Assembly (NCBI GenBank): GCA_025965775.1 | Contig: JAOPWG010000097.1 | Coordinates: 1-5,967, forward strand | DNA length: 5,967 nt | Source of the DNA: Modestobacter sp. | Lineage (GTDB): Bacteria > Actinomycetota > Actinomycetes > Mycobacteriales > Geodermatophilaceae | Direction: 5' to 3' | Shown: positions 1-5,062 of the stretch, one piece after another | Position numbering within the stretch: the stretch's first letter is position 1 | Layout of the letters: each line of letters starts with the position of its first letter | Translations under genes and position numbers: made by a program | Notes under the pieces: model-generated | The model's input: only the letters and a program-made list of their open reading frames with translations | Told to the model about the DNA's origin: nothing | Database searches by the model: none

Positions 1-752
1 GGCCGCTGGTGCTGTCGACGGCGTTCATCCTCGAGGAGGGCACGGCGCTGGCCGACATCGGCCGGGTCGCCGAGGCGATGGGTCGCGCCGCGTCGGCGGC
101 CGGCGTGCGGCTGGTCACCGGCGACACCAAGGTGGTCGACGCCGGTTCGGGCGATGGCGTGTTCGTCAACACCGCGGGCATCGGTCTGGTGCCCGACGGG
201 GTCGTCATCGCCCCGGGGCGGGCCCGGTCCGGCGACGTCGTGATCGTCAGCGGCGACATCGGCGTGCACGGGGTGGCGGTGATGAGCTGCCGGGAGGGCC
301 TGGAGTTCGGCACGCCGGTACGCAGCGACAGCGCGCCGCTGAACGGACTGGTGGCGGCGATGCTCGCCACCGGCGGGGACGTGCACGTGCTCCGGGACCC
401 CACCCGCGGGGGCGTGGCGGCCACGCTCAACGAGATCGCGAAAGCGGCCGGGGTGGGCATCGAGCTCATCGAGCGGGACATGCCGATCCCGCAGCCCGTG
501 CGCGATGCGTGCGGGCTGCTCGGCCTGGACCCGCTCTACGTCGCCAACGAGGGGAAGCTGGTGGCGTTCGTGGCGCGCGAGGACGCCGACCTGGTGCTGG
601 CGGCGATGCGCAGCCATGAGCACGGCGCCGGTGCGGTGGTGGTCGGCGCCTGCGTCGCGGCGCACCCGGGCCTGGTGGTCACGCGGACCGGGTTGGGCGG
701 CACCCGGGTCGTCGACCTGCCGATCGGCGAGCAGCTGCCCCGGATCTGCTGA
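1..752 (+). CDS. hypE: Hydrogenase maturation protein HypE (carbamoyl dehydratase), 5'-truncated by window edge
   Basis: HypE makes the cyanide ligands of the [NiFe]-hydrogenase active site. HypF carbamoylates its C-terminal cysteine, and HypE dehydrates this with ATP to a thiocyanate that passes to the HypC/HypD iron centre in the cytoplasm. The visible protein carries the family signatures in order: FILEEG near its start, TGDTKVV, FVNTAGIG, RDPTRGGV, ANEGKLV, and the invariant C-terminal PRIC encoded at 738-749, whose last Cys is the modified residue. The reading frame is open back to the first bases (codons for P-L precede the GTG at 9), and roughly the first 80-90 residues of a usual 330-350 aa HypE are missing. 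The GTG at 9 is therefore an internal valine, not the start. The next gene's ATG follows the stop codon directly. The family call is near certain. Confidence 0.96.
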   Translation, partial: PLVLSTAFILEEGTALADIGRVAEAMGRAASAAGVRLVTGDTKVVDAGSGDGVFVNTAGIGLVPDGVVIAPGRARSGDVVIVSGDIGVHGVAVMSCREGLEFGTPVRSDSAPLNGLVAAMLATGGDVHVLRDPTRGGVAATLNEIAKAAGVGIELIERDMPIPQPVRDACGLLGLDPLYVANEGKLVAFVAREDADLVLAAMRSHEHGAGAVVVGACVAAHPGLVVTRTGLGGTRVVDLPIGEQLPRIC

Positions 753-1580
753 ATGGCGCTCACCACGGGGGAGGCGCTCTTCGCCCGGTACGCCTTCCCG
801 CCCAACGACCTGGGCCACTGCGGGCCACCGGGGGCGGAGCTGCTGCTGGCCGGCGCCGCCGGCGACGACGACCGCGATCTGCGCGCACGGCTGGAACAGT
901 TCGTGGGGGCATGGCCCTACCTGGATCTGCTGGCCCGCACCACCGGGGTCGGCGACGGACTGGATCCCGACGTCGTCGCGGCCTACTGGCTGGGCGGCGA
1001 GCTGCTCGACCGGGTGGATCCGGCGGCGGTCGTCGCGGCGGTCGGCCGGCGCTTCGGCGCGCAGCCGGGAGTCCGGGAGCGCCTGGCGGCGCTGTCCGAC
1101 CTCGCGGCGGCGCGAGCCGACCACCTGTTCCACGTGTTCGTCGTGTACCCGTGGGTCGGGTTGCTCGGGTCGGCCGGTGACGTGCCGCGCTCCGTACTGG
1201 ACAGCTGCCGGGTGCGGTGGGGCACCGTGGTCTCGGTCGAGGGCGAGTCCGCCGGTGTGTGGTCGCGCCCCCTGACCTGGGACGGCACCGCGCTCGGGCT
1301 CGACGAGGGGCGGATCGAGGACTGCCGGTGGGCGCGCGGCCGGCACGCATTCGTGCGGGAGCTGCGTCCCGGCGACCGGGTGTCGCTGCACTGGAACTGG
1401 GTCTGCGACCGGCTGGACGACGACCGGGTCGAGGGGCTGTCCGCCCGCACGCACAGCCAGTTGGCGATGAGCAACGCGTGGTTGGCGCGGCGGCCCCGAG
1501 CCGACGAGCAGTCCGGTGGGGCGCCGGCGCCCCCGGCAGTGGCCGGGCCGAGCCGCGGACGGTCCGCACCCGCGCGGTGA
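753..1580 (+). CDS. DUF6390-like protein of unknown function, coupled to hypE
   Basis: This is a 275-residue protein that I recognise, from memory only, as resembling the DUF6390 family found beside hyp genes in actinobacteria; its biochemical role is unknown. The ATG abuts the hypE TGA with no spacer. There is no good Shine-Dalgarno sequence before it, so translation probably depends on ribosomes finishing hypE. Visible marks are an N-terminal ALFARYAFPPN segment followed by GHCGP (Cys23), an acidic helical middle, an aromatic HLFHVFVVYPW block at residues 124-134, a Cys-containing CRVRWG at 162-167, and HWNWVCDRL at 213-221. The conserved-looking His, Cys and Trp residues could bind metal or a cofactor, but that is inference. 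The last 25 or so residues are Pro/Ala/Gly/Arg-rich and probably disordered. No signal peptide or membrane segment is seen, so it is likely cytoplasmic. The position suggests a helper in hydrogenase maturation. Confidence 0.8.
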   Translation: MALTTGEALFARYAFPPNDLGHCGPPGAELLLAGAAGDDDRDLRARLEQFVGAWPYLDLLARTTGVGDGLDPDVVAAYWLGGELLDRVDPAAVVAAVGRRFGAQPGVRERLAALSDLAAARADHLFHVFVVYPWVGLLGSAGDVPRSVLDSCRVRWGTVVSVEGESAGVWSRPLTWDGTALGLDEGRIEDCRWARGRHAFVRELRPGDRVSLHWNWVCDRLDDDRVEGLSARTHSQLAMSNAWLARRPRADEQSGGAPAPPAVAGPSRGRSAPAR

Positions 1581-1707
1581 GCCGGATCGAGCCGTCGGCC
1601 GCTGTGGGGGCGCGCACGGCGTCCCGCAGGGGGGCAACGGGCGGCACGACCGCAGTGCGATCTCCTCAGCAGCGTCCCGCCCGGGGTGGCCTTCCTCGAC
1701 CGCCAGA

Positions 1708-1723
1708 TGTGACGTGGGCCACG
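1708..1723 (+). promoter_or_regulatory. Possible CRP/GlxR-like operator upstream of the SDR gene
   Basis: The sequence is TGTGA, six bases, then CCACG. It matches 8 of the 10 specified bases of the CRP/GlxR consensus TGTGA-N6-TCACA: the left half is perfect and the right half has two mismatches. It overlaps a small GTGG-G-CCAC palindrome at 1714-1722. It lies about 55 bases before the SDR start codon, a reasonable place for a regulator. Such near-matches also arise by chance, so this is only a candidate. Confidence 0.22.
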
Positions 1724-1764
1724 GTGTGCCCATCCCGGTGCCTACCCCCGGTCCGGGTCCGAGC

Positions 1765-1772
1765 AGAGGAGA
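1765..1772 (+). promoter_or_regulatory. Ribosome binding site fixing the SDR start
   Basis: AGAGGAGA lies 5 bases before the GTG at 1778. It is the strongest Shine-Dalgarno match in this frame, and the codons after the GTG go straight into the SDR nucleotide-binding fold. This rules out the upstream in-frame extension as part of the protein. Confidence 0.8.
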
Positions 1773-1777
1773 TCGCC

Positions 1778-2629
1778 GTGGGACGAGTCGAGGGCAAGGT
1801 CGCGTTCATCACCGGAGCCGCCAGAGGACAGGGACGGTCACACGCGATCCGGCTGGCCGAAGAGGGCGCGGACATCATCGCGGTCGATGTGTGCCAGGAC
1901 ATCGACACGGTGCCCTACGCCGGCGCGACGGACGCCGATCTGGCCGAGACCGCCAAGCTGGTCGAGGCGCTCGACCGGCGGATCGTGGCCCAGCAGGCCG
2001 ACGTCCGCGACCTGGCGTCGCTGCAGCGCGCCGTCGACGAGGGGTTGTCCCAGTTCGGGCACATCGACATCGTCTCCGCCAACGCCGGGATCGCGAGCTT
2101 CGCGCCGGCGCTCGAGCTGAGCGAGGAGGTCTGGCAGGACGTCATCGACATCAACCTCACCGGCGTCTGGAAGACCGTGAAGGCGACCGCTCCGGCCATG
2201 GTGGAGCGGGGCCAGGGTGGGTCCATCGTCCTCACCAGCTCGATCGCCGGGCTGATCGCGTTCCCCAACCTGGCGCACTACACCGCGGCCAAACATGGCG
2301 TCACCGGCCTCATGCGCACCCTCGCGGTGGAGCTGGCCCCCCATGGCATCCGGGTCAACTCGGTGCACCCCACGACGGTGGACACGCCCATGGTCGCCAA
2401 CGAGCCGGTGTGGGGCCTGTTCCTGGGCGGTGTACCGGGCGCCACGCGCGAGCAGGCGGCCGAGGGCATGAAGGCGCTCAACGCGATGCCGGTCCCCTGG
2501 GTGGAGGCGAGGGACATCAGCAACGCCGTCCTGTACCTCGCCTCGGACGAGGCTCGCTACGTCACGGGCACCACGACGGTGATCGATGCCGGGGCGATGG
2601 CGCCCTTCAAGATCCCGCACCAGGCCTGA
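1778..2629 (+). CDS. Mycofactocin-coupled SDR family oxidoreductase
   Basis: This is a 283-residue classical-fold short-chain dehydrogenase that should oxidise or reduce an alcohol/carbonyl substrate with bound NAD(P). Visible parts are the cofactor loop TGAARGQG (12-19), NAG (102-104), Asn126 of the catalytic tetrad, and Ser155, Tyr168 and Lys172 in the S-x12-Y-x3-K spacing. The RGQGRSHA segment and an extra stretch between the second strand and ADVRD (about residues 38-73, with DLAETAKLVEAL) are typical of the mycofactocin-coupled subfamily. In that subfamily the nicotinamide is thought to stay bound and be recycled by the peptide-derived redox carrier mycofactocin. The start is the GTG with a good ribosome binding site. 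The gene stands alone between an unrelated upstream cluster and a convergent operon, so the substrate cannot be inferred from neighbours; terpene alcohols, sterols or other secondary alcohols are possible. No mycofactocin biosynthesis gene is in the window. Confidence 0.93.
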   Translation: MGRVEGKVAFITGAARGQGRSHAIRLAEEGADIIAVDVCQDIDTVPYAGATDADLAETAKLVEALDRRIVAQQADVRDLASLQRAVDEGLSQFGHIDIVSANAGIASFAPALELSEEVWQDVIDINLTGVWKTVKATAPAMVERGQGGSIVLTSSIAGLIAFPNLAHYTAAKHGVTGLMRTLAVELAPHGIRVNSVHPTTVDTPMVANEPVWGLFLGGVPGATREQAAEGMKALNAMPVPWVEARDISNAVLYLASDEARYVTGTTTVIDAGAMAPFKIPHQA

Positions 2630-2630
2630 C

Positions 2631-2687
2631 CTGCCGGGGCCGCACGTCGACCGGACCGCCCGTCGTCACGGTCCGGTCGACCGGCAG
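2631..2687. terminator. Two-way terminator hairpin between convergent genes
   Basis: A perfect 13-bp inverted repeat (arms 2646-2658 and 2669-2681, starting GTCGACCGGACCG) encloses a 10-base loop. The hairpin can be lengthened by pairing CTGCCG at 2631-2636 with CGGCAG at 2682-2687 around a 9-base bulge on the left. It sits between the stop codons of the convergent SDR and hydrolase genes and could end both transcripts. There is no T-run on either side, which is common for actinobacterial hairpin terminators. Confidence 0.75.
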
Positions 2688-2715
2688 CCCGGGCGGAGGC
2701 GGTCGCGCGACGGCG

Positions 2716-3750
2716 TCAGGCGGGACGGTCCAGCAGCTCCTTGAGTGCGCGGTCGATGAACTCGTTGTCGGCCGGGTTGTTGCCCAGACCGGCGAAGTGG
2801 CCGTAGATGGTCGGGATGACCCGGACCTCGCCGTTCGGGATGAACCGGGATGCCCACTCCTCGTCCTCCGGCGGGAAGTACAGGTCGGTCTTCGCGGGCA
2901 TCGCCAGGAGCGAGCAGCGGATGGAGCGCAGTGCGGCCTCGGTGTCGCCGTTGAACCCGGGGGTCTGGCCGACATCGCCGTGCTCCCAGGTCCACAGCAT
3001 GGCCAACAGGTCGTTGGGGTCGCGCTCGTCGAGCCAGAACCCCTCCCAGAACCCGACGAGGAAGTCCTCGAGCGAGGAGAAGCCGAGGTTCCGGTACTCG
3101 CGGTGCCAGTAGAAGGCCTGGGAGAGGCCCCAGCCGGCGTAGATACGCGCGAAGGCACGCATCCCGACGGTGGGCGGCTCATCGGGGGAGTACAGACCCC
3201 CGTTGAAGACCGGATCGGCGTTGAGGGCGGCGCGGAGGCTCTTCAGGAACACCTGGTTGTGCTCGCTGGTGATGGCCGCGCCGACGATCGGCGCGGCCCG
3301 CTTCACCATCTCGGGGTGGCTGACGGCCCACTGGTAGGTCTGCCCGGCGCCCATGGAGGAACCCAGGACCAGCTCGAGGGACTCGATGCCCCACTTCTGT
3401 GTGAGCAGCCGGTGCTGGACCTCGACCTGGTCGTAGAACGTGACCGGCGGGAAGTAGGGACCGTTGAACGGGGGAGGAGTGTTGCTGGGGGACGTCGACA
3501 GACCGTTGTTGAGCTGGTTGGGGACGACGATGAAGTACTTCTCCGGGTCGCAGGCCTTGCCCTTCCCGATCGTCCACTCGTTGGCGTCGTGCCACGCGCT
3601 GAACCAGGTGGGGTGCACGATCACGTTGGACTTGTCGGCGTTCAGCGTGCCGTAGGTCTGGTAGGCCAGCTGGGCTCCGCGCAGGGTCCCGCCCCGTTGC
3701 AGGACGACGTCCCCGAGGTCGAACAGCTCGTGGTCGGTGGGCCGTGGCAT
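2716..3750 (-). CDS. MetX-like alpha/beta-fold hydrolase (putative esterase/acyltransferase)
   Basis: This 344-residue protein has the alpha/beta-hydrolase fold of the homoserine O-acetyltransferase (MetX) superfamily. Early motifs are LAYQTYGTLN and PNQLNNGLSTSPS, the latter corresponding to the MetX oxyanion region. The nucleophile is Ser132 in GSSMGAG, the probable acid is Asp289 in KTDLYFPPED, and the probable base is His318 in YGHFAG. MetX enzymes usually have GHDAFL around this histidine and a homoserine-binding arginine set, and the GHFAGLG seen here makes true methionine biosynthesis doubtful. I therefore call it a MetX-like esterase or acyltransferase with unknown substrate. The ATG at 3750 has a well-placed AGGAG. 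The gene lies 40 bases after the MOSC gene on the same strand and is last in the likely amide operon, ending before the shared terminator. No signal peptide is seen, so it is cytoplasmic. Confidence 0.88.
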   Translation of the reverse strand: MPRPTDHELFDLGDVVLQRGGTLRGAQLAYQTYGTLNADKSNVIVHPTWFSAWHDANEWTIGKGKACDPEKYFIVVPNQLNNGLSTSPSNTPPPFNGPYFPPVTFYDQVEVQHRLLTQKWGIESLELVLGSSMGAGQTYQWAVSHPEMVKRAAPIVGAAITSEHNQVFLKSLRAALNADPVFNGGLYSPDEPPTVGMRAFARIYAGWGLSQAFYWHREYRNLGFSSLEDFLVGFWEGFWLDERDPNDLLAMLWTWEHGDVGQTPGFNGDTEAALRSIRCSLLAMPAKTDLYFPPEDEEWASRFIPNGEVRVIPTIYGHFAGLGNNPADNEFIDRALKELLDRPA

Positions 3751-3755
3751 AGCGA

Positions 3756-3762
3756 CTCCTGT
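3756..3762 (-). promoter_or_regulatory. Ribosome binding site of the MetX-like hydrolase gene
   Basis: On the minus strand this reads ACAGGAG, 5 bases before the ATG whose first base is 3750. It supports that start codon and efficient independent initiation after the 40-base gap from the MOSC gene. Confidence 0.7.
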
Positions 3763-3790
3763 CGGATTCGGTGGACGGTGACCTGGGGTG

Positions 3791-4615
3791 CTATGCCTGC
3801 TGCAGGACGTGGTCGTCGGGTGCCACCCGGTCGCCCAGGGAGACCTCGCCCGGCTGCTCGACCGTGGCGTACATGCCGAGGATGACCGCCCCGTCGTCCG
3901 GGAGGTGCGCGACCGGGGTGGTGAGGTCGGTGGCGAGCTCGCCGCGGTACCGCACGATGGCCTTGAGCGTGCTGAAGTCGGCCGCCCCGCTGTCGGGGCT
4001 CTGGTTGGTGACCAGGCACCGCGGGACCGGCCCGACCACCTGCAGCGTGGCCCCGCCCACCCGCACGCGCCGCCCGGCCCAGGTGTCCTCCTCGTGCACG
4101 TCGCACCCGTCCACCTCGACGAGCATCCGGAACCGCCGGTGGTCCAGCCGCTCGCCGTCCGGGGTGACGTCGCGCAGGTGGTCGAGGGTCGCCGTGGAGA
4201 TCAGCGTGACCGGGTGCACGTCGACCGCGTCGCCGGGACGGTCCACCGACACCAGGTGCACCTCCTCGCCGACGAAGTCCGTGAGGACAGCCGACCAGGG
4301 ACCGACCACCAGGTGCCCGTCGACGCCGCGCCCGTAGAAGTCGGTGCGCACCGCCTCGCCCCGTTCGGTGGCCCGACCCTCGACGGGTGGGCGGTCGGGG
4401 AACTGCAGCCGCAGGTGCTCACCGACGGTGTCGTACTCGGCGGTGAGCCGCACCAGCGGTCCGTGCTGCTTGCCGTTGAACAGCCGCCCTCGGGCGTCGA
4501 CCAGGTGGAAGCGGCGGTTGTCCGCCACCCCGTTGCCGGTGACCGTCACGGTCTGCGGGTGGTGCAGGGCGGTGCCCTTGACCGGGGTGGTCGACAGGCG
4601 TGCGACGGAGGGCAT
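3791..4615 (-). CDS. MOSC domain-containing protein with N-terminal beta-barrel
   Basis: This 274-residue protein has the two-part layout of MOSC proteins: an N-terminal MOSC_N beta-barrel (about residues 1-115, with STTPVKG and NRRFHLVD) and a MOSC domain (about 130-265). MOSC domains occur in molybdenum-cofactor sulfurases and in mARC/YcbX-type enzymes, which hold Moco and reduce N-hydroxylated compounds. Visible signatures are DHRRFRMLVEVDG (158-170), HEEDTWAGRRVRVG (174-187) and Cys200 in VPRCLVTNQ, the position of the conserved cysteine expected to contact Moco or carry sulfur. No ferredoxin domain or PLP aminotransferase domain is present, so any electron or sulfur donor must be a separate protein. 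The ATG at 4615 has GAGAGGAA 5 bases upstream. Its place between fmdB and the hydrolase suggests a role in the same pathway, possibly on N-hydroxy amide-type compounds; this is inference. Confidence 0.9.
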   Translation of the reverse strand: MPSVARLSTTPVKGTALHHPQTVTVTGNGVADNRRFHLVDARGRLFNGKQHGPLVRLTAEYDTVGEHLRLQFPDRPPVEGRATERGEAVRTDFYGRGVDGHLVVGPWSAVLTDFVGEEVHLVSVDRPGDAVDVHPVTLISTATLDHLRDVTPDGERLDHRRFRMLVEVDGCDVHEEDTWAGRRVRVGGATLQVVGPVPRCLVTNQSPDSGAADFSTLKAIVRYRGELATDLTTPVAHLPDDGAVILGMYATVEQPGEVSLGDRVAPDDHVLQQA

Positions 4616-4620
4616 GGCTC

Positions 4621-4628
4621 TTCCTCTC
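4621..4628 (-). promoter_or_regulatory. Ribosome binding site of the MOSC gene
   Basis: On the minus strand this reads GAGAGGAA, 5 bases before the ATG whose first base is 4615. It supports the chosen start and directly adjoins the short tandem repeat lying upstream. Confidence 0.7.
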
Positions 4629-4630
4629 GC

Positions 4631-4670
4631 GGGACGCGGGACGCGGGATCGGGACGCGGGCGCGGGACGT
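4631..4670. repeat. Short degenerate tandem repeat, GGGACGC unit
   Basis: Six consecutive units of 6-7 bases run here on the plus strand: GGGACGC twice, GGGATC, GGGACGC, GGGCGC and GGGACGT. In the minus-strand transcript they form a C-rich GCGTCCC-type leader immediately upstream of the MOSC ribosome binding site. The array is not in any gene I accept. It could vary in length between strains by slippage, or bind a protein or affect translation; it may also simply be low-complexity drift. Confidence 0.65.
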
Positions 4671-4727
4671 CAGGACCGTAACCGGAGCCGGGGCGCAACG
4701 CCTGCTGCCCAGCGCCGGTCGCCTCCC

Positions 4728-5000
4728 TCAGTGCCGGTGGCCGCCGGGGCGGGAGAGCCGGCGGCCGGACGGCGGACCGGTGACCACCGGCTCGCCGCTG
4801 CGGGCCCGGTCCACCCGCCCGCGGTCCGTCCGGCCCGCGTCGCGCAGCACCCCACCGGGCGGCCGGCCCACCCCCACGCTGTAGCGGCGCTGGGCGGGCT
4901 GGGTGCAGGACGGGCACGGCGCGGTCGCCGCGGCGTCCCGCATGTCGCAGCGGAGGTCGAAGGGTCCGCAGCGCGGACAACGGAACTCGTACAGCGGCAC
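4728..5000 (-). CDS. fmdB: FmdB family zinc-ribbon protein
   Basis: This 90-residue protein begins MPLYEFRCPRCG, the standard start of the FmdB/CxxC-CxxC zinc-ribbon family. Cys8, Cys11, Cys29 and Cys32 form two CxxC knuckles that should bind one zinc ion; a further Cys18 lies between them. The remaining 50 or so residues are Arg/Gly/Pro-rich and ungapped, probably disordered, as is usual for the tail of this family. FmdB was named as a putative regulator of formamidase in Methylophilus, but its molecular function remains poorly defined. It could be a regulator or an accessory or metal-related factor for FmdA. It starts at a GTG with GAGAGGA 7 bases upstream. It follows fmdA by 62 bases on the same strand, a pairing that strongly supports the name, and lies 112 bases ahead of the MOSC gene. 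Confidence 0.9.
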   Translation of the reverse strand: MPLYEFRCPRCGPFDLRCDMRDAAATAPCPSCTQPAQRRYSVGVGRPPGGVLRDAGRTDRGRVDRARSGEPVVTGPPSGRRLSRPGGHRH

Positions 5001-5007
5001 GCGGTGG

Positions 5008-5014
5008 TCCTCTC
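5008..5014 (-). promoter_or_regulatory. Ribosome binding site of fmdB
   Basis: On the minus strand this reads GAGAGGA, 7 bases before the GTG start at 5000. It supports the non-ATG start, which is also fixed by the family's characteristic MPLYEF opening. Confidence 0.7.
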
Positions 5015-5024
5015 AGCAGCACGA

Positions 5025-5051
5025 TCCGGGGCGGGGCGGACCCGCCCCGGA
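5025..5051 (-). terminator. GC hairpin between fmdA and fmdB (attenuator, terminator or RNA-processing site)
   Basis: A perfect 11-bp inverted repeat has arms TCCGGGGCGGG at 5025-5035 and its complement at 5041-5051, with a 5-base loop. It begins 11 bases after the fmdA stop codon and ends 10 bases before the fmdB ribosome binding site. Every pair but the outermost is G-C. No T-run follows on the minus strand, so full termination is uncertain. It may partly terminate, or stabilise the fmdA end of a longer message. Confidence 0.6.
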
Positions 5052-5062
5052 CCACCGGTCGA

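Larger units (their letters stand above)
1581..1777. other. Spacer between the hydrogenase-maturation genes and the SDR gene
   Basis: These 197 bases hold no convincing gene. The first part is G/C-rich with only short imperfect inverted repeats, so no clear terminator for the hyp transcript can be named. The last 75 or so bases contain a possible CRP-like half-palindrome and the SDR ribosome binding site, so the SDR promoter most likely lies here. No confident -35/-10 pair can be pointed to. Confidence 0.5.

Noticed and set aside
9..11. GTG at 9 as the hypE start codon
   Set aside because: The frame stays open to the window edge, and the first visible residues match the middle of HypE, not its N-terminus.
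1581..1700. Search for a terminator after the hydrogenase-maturation genes
   Set aside because: Only 4-5 base inverted repeats were found among G/C runs; nothing comparable to the two clear hairpins elsewhere in the window.
1217..1777. N-terminal extension of about 187 residues on the SDR
   Set aside because: The frame is open, but it overlaps the end of the DUF6390-like gene, encodes Arg/Gly-rich sequence, and the GTG at 1778 has a strong ribosome binding site directly before the SDR fold.
1838..2620. A 260-codon minus-strand frame opposite the SDR gene
   Set aside because: It is His/Arg/Gly-rich and motif-free, and lies fully antisense to an SDR with complete catalytic residues. It is a codon-bias shadow.
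1516..3885. A 789-codon plus-strand open frame running across the SDR and antisense to the hydrolase gene
   Set aside because: Its product is Arg/Gly/Pro-rich with no recognisable motif, and it overlaps two genes with clear family motifs in other frames. Long empty frames are expected at this GC content.
3788..4681. A 297-codon plus-strand frame opposite the MOSC gene
   Set aside because: Its composition is atypical with no known motif, and it mirrors a well-supported MOSC coding frame that has its own ribosome binding site.
4675..4702. Possible internal minus-strand promoter (TACGGT as -10, TTGCGC as -35) before the MOSC gene
   Set aside because: The spacing between the two boxes is only 12 bases and no better -35 lies at 17-18 bases, so the match is too weak to annotate.
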